Notes: a model not told the origin generated them from the letters alone. A DNA stretch of 64,000 bases from Xiphydria camelus (GCA_963678675.1 OY783197.1:25070048-25134047), one strand, 5' to 3'. Numbered from the stretch's first letter, positions 47,411-58,287 are shown. A program made the numbers and translations.

Positions 47411-48237
47411 CGATTTCAAACGTTAGTGACGCTACGAAAGATGCGGTAAAAGAGTGGGATAATTAATCTACCATGTACATTAGTACTGAGAGCGCGTAAG
47501 AATGTCTGCTATACTTTTGAACTAATTATTCGTCAAGTTATATATTCGTATATCGTGGAAGAATACACGGTATTTGGCCTCTGTGTAATCTGGAACCTCT
47601 TGTAATCCGATTATGTACTTTTCTTGAGAGAGATTACATACATATAAAATTGAAAATTATGTAATTTACGAATACGCCAATAAAGATAAAATCGCGTTTC
47701 AATAGATATCATTTTTACATTTCTTGCGTGTAATATATTATAATCTCTCGTGAGAAATGTTACATTTCTAGATTTTATATTACATAGAGTACTTGAGTAC
47801 AAAATTTTCCGAATTACTTACATGCAGAAATTTGCATAAGAAGCACTGTGCGGTATAGAAAATTCGTTAATCTGAATTTAAAATACAGAGTAAAGTCGAA
47901 ATACCGCGACTCTCTGTTATAGTCGTGTACTCTTGTTACTCGGTGGCTTATTTCGCGCATCTTCACTTTTCTCACGTTATTTAGAAAAGTAGTATTTTCG
48001 CGTCGCTGTACGCTAGACGGTATTATCATTTTATTAATAAAATCGTTTATGAAAGTCGCTTACTTTTTTAAAACTTATTAGTTATACGTATATTGTATTC
48101 TCTCCGCTCTAGAGCGGTATAGTTTTTTGTAAAGTTGTTTGAAGCTTAATCAAATAATTACGAACCTCGTTTTACGCGGATTCATAAAATGTAATTTCTT
48201 CTTATACAAAATAGTTATTTACGCGCCGAGGGATGTA
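47411..48237. other. Upstream region of C19orf12 homologue
   Basis: About 0.8 kb that should contain the promoter and 5' UTR exon of the minus-strand gene. No motif could be assigned. Confidence 0.4.
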
Positions 48238-48447
48238 CTCCTGGCGGCACGAATTCGTCGCTGGTGACTTTTTAAAATATCATTTTTAAACGTACTAGTC
48301 AATGAACAATTAATTCTCATGCTCTCGTTAGCCACGGCGGCATTTGCCCTGGTTAATGAAAGTATGAGAATTGATTGATCATTAGCTAGTACGTTTAAAA
48401 ATGACAGTTTAAAAAGACACCAGCGACAGAATCCGTGACGTCGGGAG
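48238..48447. mobile_element. MITE, CTCC-type ends
   Basis: TA-flanked fold-back starting CTCCTGGCGGCACG and ending CGTCGGGAG. Inside, TCGTCGCTGGTGACTTTT and the family core TTTTTAAACGTACTAGTCA relate it to the copies at 16-20 kb. Confidence 0.75.
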
Positions 48448-48449
48448 TA

Positions 48450-48533
48450 AGTTGGCGTTTGCAATAAGCGCGGAGAGTAACGCTGAGCCGACCGCGAGCA
48501 CTGCTACTCTTCGTCGAATTGCAAACGCCAAAA
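48450..48533. repeat. Short inverted repeat
   Basis: Arms GTTGGCGTTTGCAAT and ATTGCAAACGCCAA with a short spacer, immediately following the MITE. Confidence 0.7.
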
Positions 48534-48567
48534 CTGCTCGAAGCACGTATGGATACCCAGTGACGAT

Positions 48568-48898
48568 GATTCAGATTAATCCGCTCAGGGTGACGGTACT
48601 TTATCTTGTCGGCCGTAGCTGACTGGTGTGAACGGATTTTCTTTTTTTGCCACGACAGACCAAGTAGATTTAGTCTTCATGGCAAAAAAATACAGCCCAT
48701 TACAGAATGAAAAAAAAAAGGAAAAAGATTCCGATTGATTGAAATAAGGAATAAGAAATAAAGAATAAAATTCCAACCAATTGGAATGGTATTCCTCATC
48801 CTCTTCATTCTGTAATGGACTTAAGATTCAGTTAAACTTTTCAGCTACACATGACTCTGATAAAGTTCCATCACCTAAAGCGTGTTGATCAGAATCAA
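48568..48898. mobile_element. MITE, TTCTGATCGACCCGCTT family (copy 2)
   Basis: Ends GATTCAGATTAATCCGCTC and GCGTGTTGATCAGAATC, with an inner pair CCATTACAGAATGA / TCATTCTGTAATGG-like. The interior holds a long A-rich run. Confidence 0.65.
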
Positions 48899-49121
48899 GG
48901 GGTGTGTTTTTCCAATACTCAGCACAGTCAGTTGTAATTACTCAATGATTTTTCACTAGACAGAACCACTTCCGTGGCTAATGTTCAAGAAGCGCTGTAA
49001 GAGTTTCCGCTGGAAGCCGGCGCTTGCTCAGTCGGCGGAGTATCGGCGAAACACCACTGGATATGCACTATTTTTCATGACATGAGAGAAAATAAGCGCA
49101 TTTGTTTTCTAGAAGGAGGTA

Positions 49122-49336
49122 CTCCCAGCGTCATGGATTCTGTTATTGGTGACTTTTTAAAATCTTATTTTTAAACATACTAACCAATGATCAATCAACT
49201 TTCGTGCTTTCATTAACCAGGACAAACACTGCTGCAGTTGACAAGATCATGATAATTAGTTGTTCATTGGCTATTAGCCATATGTTTAAAAATGACTTTA
49301 AAAAGTCACCAGTGACAGAATCTGTAACGCCGAGAG
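49122..49336. mobile_element. MITE, CTCCC-type ends
   Basis: TA-flanked; begins CTCCCAGCGTCATGGATTCT and ends AACGCCGAGAG, with GGTGACTTTTTAAAAT inside and the family core. Slightly more diverged than its relatives. Confidence 0.7.
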
Positions 49337-50102
49337 TACAATGAGAGACGAATAGGAAGTGAGAGAGTCGGAGGCTCATCCTCTCGCCACCTCTTATTCC
49401 AGTCTTCGAACCTTCACTTCAGTTGGTCCTAATTCAATCATCATCTTCCAACCACTGCGACAGTCAATAAAAACAGCATTACAATGGCTGTAACAAGATA
49501 TAAAGCTGCACAAAGTTAACGTCAAGTGACGTAACGCAAAAGCTTGAACCCATGGTAACATAAGGAACCATTCACAATTGAGTTGACACAGAAACAAATA
49601 ATCGCAGCGACAATACGAGATATATTACATTAATTTTAAAGTTAATGTATGTACGTTTATTAGCGGCGATATAGGACCGCCCCAGTGGCATTGACCTGTC
49701 CTTTTTTGAATGTGTTAAATACCTTTTCGAATTCCGACGAAAACATCGTATTGGTCCTTTGTTACAGCCGATCTCTCCGGAATGCTCTAAAATTAGTTGC
49801 GTGGCAATCGTTGTAGCGGCTAATGGAATGAAATGGGGTGTTCATAGAAGTCTTCACTTTACTCCCGGCAGTATCTAAATGTGGTGGTTTGAATTTTTGT
49901 TCATGAATCCGAGAGCGTAACCAACCTCATAGTTTCATCCTTATGTCACCAACCTCCGCGATCTCCGCGATCAAAGAGGACATATCAAAACTGCGAGTTT
50001 TGCATGAGCACTCCTAGTATGTACATACTGTATGTCCGCGATCAAAGCACCCATAGCAAAATTACGAGCTTTGTATGAGCACCTCGACCACCTCTGTAGG
50101 TA
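49337..50102. other. Unassigned spacer
   Basis: No coding sequence supported. A GCAAAACTCGCAATTTTGCT-like segment near 50300 recurs inverted at about 49985-50080 (AAACTGCGAGTTTTGC, AAATTACGAGCTTTG), so part of this is another imperfect inverted repeat spanning the next MITE. Confidence 0.45.
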
Positions 50103-50257
50103 CACCCGGGGACATGGTATCTGTCGCTGGTGACTTTTTTTAAACGTTATTTTTAAACGTACTAACCAATGAATAATTAATTCTCATGCGCTCATTAGTA
50201 CGTTTAAAAATAACGTTTAAAAAAAGTCACCAGCGACAGATGCCGTGTCCCCGGGTG
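50103..50257. mobile_element. Compact MITE, CACCCGGGGACA ends
   Basis: 155 bp between TA dinucleotides; CACCCGGGGACATGGTATCT and the near complement CCGTGTCCCCGGGTG. Core arms TTTTTAAACGTACTAACCA and TACGTTTAAAAA meet with almost no spacer, so this is a deleted form of the 16.2-17.0 kb elements. Confidence 0.8.
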
Positions 50258-50404
50258 TAGGTACCTAGGTAGGTTTCCTCATCATGGGGTGCTCATGCAA
50301 AACTCGCAATTTTGCTATGGGTGCTTTGATCGCGGACATACGGTACACCCGAGTGTTTCGGTGTGTTTTCGAGGAAGTTGACATAGGAGATACGCAAGTG
50401 CATG

Positions 50405-50559
50405 AGGGCCGGTGACCAAATCCCCTCAAACTTAAGTGACTCTTATTTCCTATAGAGCAACCAATAGCAAAGCAGCAGCTGCTGGAGGTTGCTTTGGTAT
50501 TGGCTATTCCATAGGACTTGAGTGACACTTAAATTTGAGGGGACTTTCGAACCGGCCCT
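50405..50559. mobile_element. MITE, AGGGCCGGT ends
   Basis: Ends AGGGCCGGTGACC and GAACCGGCCCT with inner arms CCCCTCAAA / TTTGAGGGG. Unrelated to the neighbouring families. Confidence 0.75.
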
Positions 50560-50628
50560 AAGAGCCTCTCTGTCGCACAACTTCCGACTGAAAAAGAAGA
50601 GAAATACAAGACAGAGAGGTTCTTATGT
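50559..50628. repeat. Small inverted repeat, AAGAGCCTCTCTGTC family
   Basis: Arms AAGAGCCTCTCTGTC and GACAGAGAGGTTCTT. Related sequence lies at 59122-59205 and in the ENPP intron at 3741-3934. Confidence 0.65.
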
Positions 50629-50706
50629 CCTACCATAGATGTTTTCTCTCGCACTCGTATATCTCCTTTGTGAAGTCTTCTAGAAAACACTTCGTATGGC
50701 AAGTAC

Positions 50707-51532
50707 TGTGACATTATGTCACGTTCTCATAGAGCGACGGTTCTTTGGACAAGCCTACACGAACGACGATCGCCTTGTTTTCCGCTGTAGAACGCGGGCT
50801 GTTCAAGGAGCCTTCGAATTAAGACTTGCGTATGAGAAATCCCCATCATTAGCATATCTCCCTTTTCCGCATAGATTCTTGTAGAGAAATGGTCACTCTA
50901 GGGATGAGGTAGGGTAGGTAGGAGGAAAGCAGATGCGGCGACTTTCTCACGGCCCGAGAACAACGGGAGCCAAGGCTGCGACTTTCTCACGGACCGAGAA
51001 CAGCGGGAGCGAAGGCTGCAACATCTCTAAGGCCCAGGAACAATGAGGGGCTATAAACCGATTTTTTAGTCCCTTCGCAGAAAACTCTCGCCAACGCAGG
51101 ACCCGCGCATTCGAAACAGGACGCATCGACACATCTGGAAGACGTTACGGCACCCGACGTCTTCGTCCTCGAGGAAACACCCCTTTTCTCGAGGACTCAC
51201 CCCGATTGGACATCGCACGAGGCACACCCACCGGAGCATCCCCTTCCCGGGCGACGCCGAGAGGGATTTGAAACGCTGGAAGATTTTTTTTTGGGAGAGA
51301 CGCAACTCGATCACGGAACCGAACGCGACTTTTCCTTTTGCTTAAAGAATAACGTCGAACTTCGATTTTTGCTTAAGGAATAAATTTGAATTTTGCCGGC
51401 AACCTCTGTATGGAATTTTCTTCCCTGTTTCCTTTCGGATTGTTCCTGAATCGCGCGTCTCGCGCGCGGTGCCCGATCCTCGCGCCTCGCGTCATAGAGC
51501 GACCGGGTTTAGAGATAGGCCGGGTCGTAACA
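50707..51532 (+). repeat. 5' LTR
   Basis: TGTGACATTATG ... GTCGTAACA. A TATAAA at 51052-51057 is a promoter candidate and AATAAA at 51379-51384 a polyadenylation candidate. Upstream of the TATA, a 40-bp unit beginning GCGACTTTCTCACGG occurs twice (50938-50977, 50978-51017), with a third degraded copy. Confidence 0.95.
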
Positions 51533-51533
51533 G

Positions 51534-51545
51534 TGGTGACAGCGG
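51534..51545 (+). promoter_or_regulatory. Primer-binding site candidate
   Basis: TGGTGACAGCGG one base after the 5' LTR. The TGG start would pair with a tRNA CCA end; the tRNA was not identified. Confidence 0.55.
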
Positions 51546-52151
51546 TGTACCCAAATTTATTAAAGACGTTGACCTACAGTGCATATAGTGTAATTACCCA
51601 GACTGTGAACAGAGTGAGTGAAGCATCCGACGTCCCGAGCCAACTTCCGATTCAACCCACCGAGTGTCTCCTTGGACGACAACTAGAATCAACTACGGGA
51701 CATCCAATAATCCGAGAAAGACGTCCTCTTGGTGTGCCATTTCTCCTTCCTGGGTTTTCGCACGGTTTCCCCAGGAGCGACGGGCGAATGCCGGAGAAGC
51801 GGTTTCAGCGGCCGTGCACGCTATATCCCTGAAACCACAGGCAACCATAGAGAGCAACATCACCAACACGAAGTACTCACCACAGTAATCCAACGGCGAG
51901 AGAGACTTCTGGACAACCCTGCCGGACAAGGAGGCGACCATCGACAAAGAGGAGCATCGGCGACCTGAACAACGTTCGACCCCCATCATCTATACAACGT
52001 TCGACCCCAGCAACCAGATCACGAGGCTGACAACCCCTTCACAACGCTGTAAGAGTGAGTCAAATAGTTATCATCTCTTGAGTGACCAAGTAGGGCTATA
52101 TTATAAATAACAAGATACGTAGTATATATCGAATAGAGATCTTCTGCGAAA
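51546..52151 (+). other. Retrotransposon leader
   Basis: About 600 bases between the primer site and the gag start, presumably the 5' untranslated leader. Open frames in it have no recognisable domain. Confidence 0.5.
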
Positions 52152-53397
52152 ATGTATCGGAATCGATCTACAAATTCTTGGATCGTTGAAGAACAAAATG
52201 AATCGTCCCCACCCCGAGAAAATATACAGGAAATAACACCCGTGGTATCACGCCCCGAGCCGGAGCCGTCGCGTAACATTAATTATCCATTGGTATTGTC
52301 GCGCGATTTTGCATCACCGGCAGTTACATTATTACGAGACGATCCTCCACAATCGGATCGAAATTCTACGTCAGACGTTTCAAGCCGGGGAAGCGAAGAA
52401 ACCCGATATATATCTTTAAAAATAGCATCGGACCTCATACCGAAATTCGACGGGAAATCTCCACCGATACGTCAATTCGCTAAGGATTGCAGAGATGTCT
52501 GGAAGTCGGTAAGACCCGCTAATCAACAGTTTTTATTTAAAATAATTCGTCAAAAAATTACGGGCGATGCAAAAATTTACCTACTTGATTCGGATAACGA
52601 CCTAAATTTAGACGAGTTCCTAGACGATTTGGAACGTGCCTTCGCGCCGCGCAAAACACTAGATTCGCTACAAGCTAGCATGTCTAATATACATCAAAAA
52701 AGAGATGAGTCCGTTAGTCAATACGGAAATCGCGTAAAAAAAACTCCTATTCGAGATATCAGAGGCAGTAGACCGTGAATGCGAAGGTGAGATCGCGCGC
52801 GGAGTAAAGTCGCGAGCCAAACAAAACGCGTGCAATTGCTTCGTCAAAGGCCTCACGAGTAGAATAGAATTACCCGTGCGACATCGGAGTCCACGAGATC
52901 TACAGGATGCCGTTAACCTCGCCGTCACCGAGGAAGAATATGAAAAAGAACGATCGCGCGTCCGAAATTTGAACGAATCAAAGAACTCGCGATACAGTAG
53001 ACCTCGAATAGCCTACATGAATGAGATCAGATATTCGGCCGCGAATTCAAACGACAAGTTATCCGCGGTTTGTTTCGACTGCGGGAAACCGGGACATCTT
53101 AAAAGAAATTGTAACAACGGGAAGCGACAGGAACGCGAACATTTCTCGCGAGCAGAACCGCCGCGCTGCGATTACTGTAAGCGAAAGGGGCACACCGAAT
53201 CTAAGTGCTACGCGAAGCGGGACAGGGATCGCCGTCGGGACAATTTCCGCACTAATTTACGCGAAAGGACGGAAAACGAAAGCACCGGGCATTTAAACGC
53301 GAAGCCTGCTCCGCGGAACGACGCATCGAGGAGCACGGCAATAAGAGCGCGTCCAGAATCTACCGAATTAATTACCATTTCGACGCAGGAAAAATAG
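52152..53397 (+). pseudogene. Gag, frameshifted (zinc-knuckle nucleocapsid at end)
   Basis: The first part (52152-52778) encodes a capsid-like region starting MYRNRSTN, with the gag-type segment FDGKSPPIRQFAKDCRDVW. After an eight-A run at 52736-52743 the frame is lost; the coding signal resumes in the next frame through two zinc knuckles of C-x2-C-x4-H-x4-C type (CFDCGKPGHLKRNC and CDYCKRKGHTESKC) to a stop at 53395-53397. One surplus base in the A-run accounts for the break. Gag forms the virus-like particle shell and binds the element's RNA. The start Met is inferred from position. Confidence 0.85.
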
Positions 53398-53444
53398 AGC
53401 AACTCCCCGTTATTATTTTAGACCACGAATTCCTTAACTCGGGA

Positions 53445-56400
53445 TTGGGATATTTTCTCATCGATACCGGCTCTCAATTGAATTTAATTAAAGAAAACGC
53501 TTTAACACCAGACATCGATATAAACACGAAAATAATTTACCATCTTAATGGAATCGGCTCTGGCACGGTGCGCACCTATGGCGAGATACTTGTTAGAATA
53601 CGAAGCGTAGACATACGGTTTCAAGTCGTCGACAGCGACTTTCCCATCCAGCAAGCAGGTATCTTAGGCATGTCCTTTTTGACTCAGCAGGAAGCAATAC
53701 TCACTTTCCGTGCCAATCTTCCTAGTCAGTTGATCCTCGGTAATCAGGAGATTCAGTTTTGTAACCACCCATCGTTTGATCTTCCTCCGAGAACAAAAAA
53801 ACTCATCAAAATTCCTATAAAGAATAAAGAACTAAAGGAGGGATATGTTAGAAGGATTGACGCAGGACGCGGTGTCTATTTGGGCGAAGTGTTAGTCACG
53901 CAAAGGAACGGCTACGCCCATACCTTTGCCATAAATTCAACTAGCAGTCGCATTAATCTTACTATTCCCCCTATCGAGTTAGAAGATTTCAAATCTCAAC
54001 CTCCGCTAGCTCGATCTGCTCGACTGGGAAATCCCGGCATTGATTTGGAAAAATCTGCCGCAGAACGACTCTCGAAAATTGCAAACCTTCTCAACTTGGA
54101 TGGTCTAAACGAAGTCGAAAGGACTAGCATCTTAGAATGTATCGCCAGCTTTCCGTTTCAATTTTATCTTCCCGGAGATAAATTAGGTTCAACCACGATT
54201 CTAAGGCATAAAATCGCCACGACGGACGAGAATCCGATTAACATAAAACAATATCGATACCCACAGGTCCACAAACAAGAGATACAAAACCAAGTCGATA
54301 CCCTTCTCGAGAATAACGTAATCCGGCCTTCCGATTCACCTTATAATTCTCCCGTCTGGATCGTACCGAAAAAACCCAACGCCTCGGGAAATCCTCGCTG
54401 GCGAATGGTGATAGATTATCGCGCCCTCAATGAAAAAACTATTAGCGATGCTTACCCGATCCCCAACATCACTGATATTCTTGATCAGCTCGGAGGGGCA
54501 AAATACTTCAGTACCCTTGATCTAGCTTCTGGATTTCATCAGGTGCCAATAGACCCTGCTTCTCAATCAAAAACTGCATTTTCCACCCCGCACGGGCATT
54601 ACGAATTTAACCGTATGCCCTTCGGTTTAAAAAATGCCCCCGCAACCTTCCAGAGACTGATGGATTTAGTACTCTCGGGTCTGCAAGGAATCGAGCTTTT
54701 CGTTTACATGGATGATATTGTCATCTATGCCGCTTCCCTGGAAGAACACTCGTTGAAATTAAAAAAACTTTTAGGTCGGTTGCGAAGCTCTGGCTTAGCC
54801 CTCCAACCGGAAAAATGTATGTTCCTAAAGCAGGAAATATCATATTTAGGTCATATCATCACGCACGAAGGAGTAAGGCCGGACCCTAAAAAGATAGAAG
54901 CCGTGAAGAATTTTCCCATCCCAAAAACAAAAAAGAATATTAAGCAATTCTTAGGCCTCGCCGGCTACTATAGAAGATTCATGAAAGATTTTGCGAAAAT
55001 CGCGAAACCAATGACTCGTCTCTTAAAATCCGACATCTCATTTTCTTGGACCGATAGCGCTCAAGAAGCCTTCGAAAATCTCCGAAATATTATATGCACC
55101 GAGCCCTTGCTGCAATATCCAGATTTCTCTAAACCTTTTGTCGTCACGACCGACGCTTCCAACTACGCGCTGGGCGCCATTCTTAGTCAAGGTCCTATAG
55201 GCAAAGATCTTCCGATTTCCTATGCTTCTCGAACACTCAACAACGCAGAAACTAATTATTCCACGACAGAGAAAGAGATGCTAGCTATTGTATTCGGCGT
55301 CGAACATTTCCGGCCATACCTCTTCGGCCGCAAATTTACCTTGGTCACCGATCATCGACCGCTAACTTGGTTACACAATACCAAAGATCCCACGTCGAAA
55401 TTAATGCGATGGCGAGTTCGCCTTAACGAATACGATTACGACATCAGGTACAAACCGGGCAGAATAAATTCCAACGCTGACGCACTCTCCCGTAACCCGA
55501 TCCTCCTAAACGAACAAAATCATGACTATACAAATCAAAAGGGACTTAGCTCGAAAGATTTGAGATCGGTGTTAGTCTGCGCAGACGACCCACCTATCGT
55601 GAATCTTGCAGTGGGCGACTGTCCCGAAAGACCGACGGAAGACTCCAGTATCGAAACTTTAATCGACAGCTGCTTCTCCATTAACGCAAACAGAGACGAT
55701 AGCATCCCGAGCAAAGCTCCTTCTCTAATAAAATCAGATGAAACAATGTCGACGGACTCTGACGATGGAGAGGACAGCGACGCTTACCTGACAGCAACTG
55801 AGGACGAACTACCGGGACAAGACAGAATTACGCCACCAGTATCAGCACATCGTGGGAATATCTGGCGTGTGTCGTCGCCGGGTACTCCGGAACACACGCC
55901 AGGGGGGGAGATGACGTTAGCCCTCCCCCATGTCAACTTTAAAGAGTCATCGAGAGATTTCTGGCGTGTGTCGTCGCCGGGTACTCCGGAACACACGCCA
56001 GGGGGGGAGATGACGTTAGCCCTCCCCCATGTCAACTTTAAAGAGTCATCGAGGGATTTCTGGCGTGTGTCGTCGCCGGGTACTCCGGAACACACGCCAG
56101 GGGGGGAGATGACGTTAGCCCTCCCCCGTGTCAGGTTTAAATCGTCACCGAGGGACTTCCTGACGTGTGCCGTCGCCGGGTACTCCGGAGCACGCGTCAG
56201 CCAGCGAGACCATCGAGAGACGACTGTTGACGATGACTCACCTGAGGACAAAAACTCTCACAGACTTGACAATGATAAAATTACAAGACGCAACCTTTTA
56301 ATTTCCACAGCCACATGCCTCGTCCACAGTAAAGATTTCCTGGCCCTGAGAAATGATCATATTGTACATTTCACCTCTATCGATTACGACCTGTCGTTTC

Positions 56401-57812
56401 AAACAAGCAAAGATTTGATCGAAACACAATGGTTTACCTTTCACGACTTGCAGAAAATCCCTGGCAGCTTAGGTGACGCAACCACTCTTCCATCCAATAA
56501 GTATCACGTCTTCCATTTATTTGTTAAAAATTCGCCCAACGAATATCCCAATTTAGTCAACGTCGAGTCATGCATAAAAAGCTTGAAAAATTTAATGGAC
56601 TTCCTTGGTATCTTCACCTGTAGCGTTTCAAAAAATCGAAATGGATTAGATCAACTCCCCTGGGTAAACATAGAAAAAATCTTTCAAACGGTCTTCTTCA
56701 ATAAAGGATATACAATTACGATTTGCTCAAACGAATTGAAATTTCCATCCAAGCACGAACAGGCAGCTATCGTCAAAGAGTACCATGAGTCGGTTGTAGG
56801 TGGTCATCAAGGCATCTCCAAGCTCTATAATCGAATTAGAGACGAATACTATTGGAAAGGGATGAAGCAGGATATCATTAATTTCGTTCACACATGCAGT
56901 AGTTGCCAAAAGAACAAGCTCGCCAGAATAAAAACTAGGCAGCCCCTTCGTATCACCGACACTCCGCAGCAAGCTTTTGATAAAGTACAAATGGACATTG
57001 TCGGTCCCTTACCAGTTACCGAGAAAGGAAATCGATACTTACTAACTCTTCAAGACAACCTAACAAAGTATTCGGATGCCATTCCTCTCCCCACCATCGA
57101 TGCGATCACAGTTGCCCTCGCACTCGCTGAACAATTCATTTCTCGATTCGGTTGTCCCAAGGCAATACATACCGATCAAGGAAGCAATTTCATGAGTAGC
57201 ATTATGAAAAACTTTTGTCAAATCTTCAAAATTCAACAGATAAAATCAACCGCTTTTCATCCGCAATCTTTGGGATCCTTAGAAAGAGCCCATCACACAT
57301 TCATGGAATATCTGAAACATTATTGCGCAAAAAGAAATTGGGATCAGTGGATTAGATTTGGTATGTTTTCATACAATACCTCCGTCCACGAAGCTACCGG
57401 ATTCACACCTCACGAATTAATCTTTGGAAGAAAAGCTCAAATTCCCTCGGAATTCTCAGATCAGCGGGTGCCTCGTACATTCATTCAATATTTTGATGAC
57501 CTCTTCACGATAATTACTACTACCCAGGGTATGGCAACGGAAAACCTAGAAAGGGCGAAAGCCAAGAGCAAGAAACTTTTCGATAGGCACTCAAATCCCC
57601 GCATTTTTCAGGTAGGCGACGATGTCTACTTGCTTCAAGAGCCTCGTCAATCTAAATTTGATCCACATTGGAAGGGTCCTTTTAAAATTACCCGAATCTT
57701 CAACGATCTTAACGCAGAAATACAAATTAGCAAAAATAATAAGAAGATAGTTCACACAAATAAACTAAAGCTCGCTTATATTCGACCGACATCCCCTCTA
57801 GGAAATAATTGA
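53445..57812 (+). CDS. Pol: protease, reverse transcriptase, RNase H, integrase
   Basis: 1455 codons counted from a TTG-context position; the frame is open further upstream and overlaps the end of gag in the -1 frame, so pol is probably made as a Gag-Pol fusion by -1 frameshifting near GGAAAAATAG. Protease FLIDTGSQLNL begins the count; RT has the active-site YMDD at residues 421-424 (54705-54716); RNase H begins near residue 568 (TTDASNYALGA). A 99-base tandem array follows (about 805-920). The integrase has an H2C2 zinc motif (from about 1105, ending CSSCQKNK) and D-D-E core: MDIVGPLP (1181), HTDQGSNF (1241), LERAHHTF (about 1278). The C-terminal DNA-binding part contains HWKGPFKITRI. All catalytic motifs are intact. 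Confidence 0.95.
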   Translation: MGYFLIDTGSQLNLIKENALTPDIDINTKIIYHLNGIGSGTVRTYGEILVRIRSVDIRFQVVDSDFPIQQAGILGMSFLTQQEAILTFRANLPSQLILGNQEIQFCNHPSFDLPPRTKKLIKIPIKNKELKEGYVRRIDAGRGVYLGEVLVTQRNGYAHTFAINSTSSRINLTIPPIELEDFKSQPPLARSARLGNPGIDLEKSAAERLSKIANLLNLDGLNEVERTSILECIASFPFQFYLPGDKLGSTTILRHKIATTDENPINIKQYRYPQVHKQEIQNQVDTLLENNVIRPSDSPYNSPVWIVPKKPNASGNPRWRMVIDYRALNEKTISDAYPIPNITDILDQLGGAKYFSTLDLASGFHQVPIDPASQSKTAFSTPHGHYEFNRMPFGLKNAPATFQRLMDLVLSGLQGIELFVYMDDIVIYAASLEEHSLKLKKLLGRLRSSGLALQPEKCMFLKQEISYLGHIITHEGVRPDPKKIEAVKNFPIPKTKKNIKQFLGLAGYYRRFMKDFAKIAKPMTRLLKSDISFSWTDSAQEAFENLRNIICTEPLLQYPDFSKPFVVTTDASNYALGAILSQGPIGKDLPISYASRTLNNAETNYSTTEKEMLAIVFGVEHFRPYLFGRKFTLVTDHRPLTWLHNTKDPTSKLMRWRVRLNEYDYDIRYKPGRINSNADALSRNPILLNEQNHDYTNQKGLSSKDLRSVLVCADDPPIVNLAVGDCPERPTEDSSIETLIDSCFSINANRDDSIPSKAPSLIKSDETMSTDSDDGEDSDAYLTATEDELPGQDRITPPVSAHRGNIWRVSSPGTPEHTPGGEMTLALPHVNFKESSRDFWRVSSPGTPEHTPGGEMTLALPHVNFKESSRDFWRVSSPGTPEHTPGGEMTLALPRVRFKSSPRDFLTCAVAGYSGARVSQRDHRETTVDDDSPEDKNSHRLDNDKITRRNLLISTATCLVHSKDFLALRNDHIVHFTSIDYDLSFQTSKDLIETQWFTFHDLQKIPGSLGDATTLPSNKYHVFHLFVKNSPNEYPNLVNVESCIKSLKNLMDFLGIFTCSVSKNRNGLDQLPWVNIEKIFQTVFFNKGYTITICSNELKFPSKHEQAAIVKEYHESVVGGHQGISKLYNRIRDEYYWKGMKQDIINFVHTCSSCQKNKLARIKTRQPLRITDTPQQAFDKVQMDIVGPLPVTEKGNRYLLTLQDNLTKYSDAIPLPTIDAITVALALAEQFISRFGCPKAIHTDQGSNFMSSIMKNFCQIFKIQQIKSTAFHPQSLGSLERAHHTFMEYLKHYCAKRNWDQWIRFGMFSYNTSVHEATGFTPHELIFGRKAQIPSEFSDQRVPRTFIQYFDDLFTIITTTQGMATENLERAKAKSKKLFDRHSNPRIFQVGDDVYLLQEPRQSKFDPHWKGPFKITRIFNDLNAEIQISKNNKKIVHTNKLKLAYIRPTSPLGNN
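55863..56199 (+). repeat. 99-bp tandem array with hairpins inside pol
   Basis: Three near-identical 99-bp units and a diverged fourth, between RNase H and integrase. Each unit begins with an inverted repeat, TGGCGTGTGT ... ACACACGCCA (55863-55872 with 55892-55901; 55962; 56061), with a nested CCGG/CCGG inside. In the fourth unit the arms are TGACGTGTGC (56161-56170) and GCACGCGTCA (56190-56199). Confidence 0.9.
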
Positions 57813-58276
57813 TAATTGTGACGCGCAAGCATCATTGTGAAAGTAAAATAGGATAAATAATAACCCTGAAATGTATTTAATTCGATACTCTTTATTGTAA
57901 AATAAATCTTTATAAATGTAAATAGCAACTCGTATGGAACGAATGTGTGTATGTATAGTATGTTGCAAAAATTTTTTTTTATCTTACTTTGTTATTTCCA
58001 TCCCGTTTGTGAAATTTGGAATATTTACATCGAAATTAACGATTATAACAAACAATTAACCTTCCACGATTTTTTTTTGGTGTTATGTGTCTGCTTAGTG
58101 TGGCTATATTTTTATAACGGAGATGTAAATCCAGACTTAAATTAATTAAAATACTTGCTAAGCATTCTTGTATCTACGGCGCACTTTCCCCTTTTTTGTA
58201 CGAACAATATACTCTTGCAAATTATAAGTAATCAAATAGGTTATAAAAGCTGTCACCATAGGTAACAGCTTTTGAT

Positions 58277-58287
58277 AAGGGGGAAGG
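58277..58287 (+). promoter_or_regulatory. Polypurine tract
   Basis: AAGGGGGAAGG immediately before the 3' LTR, the site for plus-strand priming. Confidence 0.85.

Noticed and set aside
55863..56199. CRISPR-like appearance of regularly spaced repeats
   Set aside because: Repeats are contiguous 99-bp units in a eukaryotic retroelement gene, not short repeats with unique spacers.
55784..56251. 155-codon minus-strand frame with internal repeats
   Set aside because: It is the complement of the 99-bp tandem array in pol; the repeats come from the array, not from a gene.
57813..58287. Possible env-like frame after pol (57945-58145)
   Set aside because: Only 66 codons, hydrophobic by AT content, with no signal-peptide, cleavage or fusion features. 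The element has no env.
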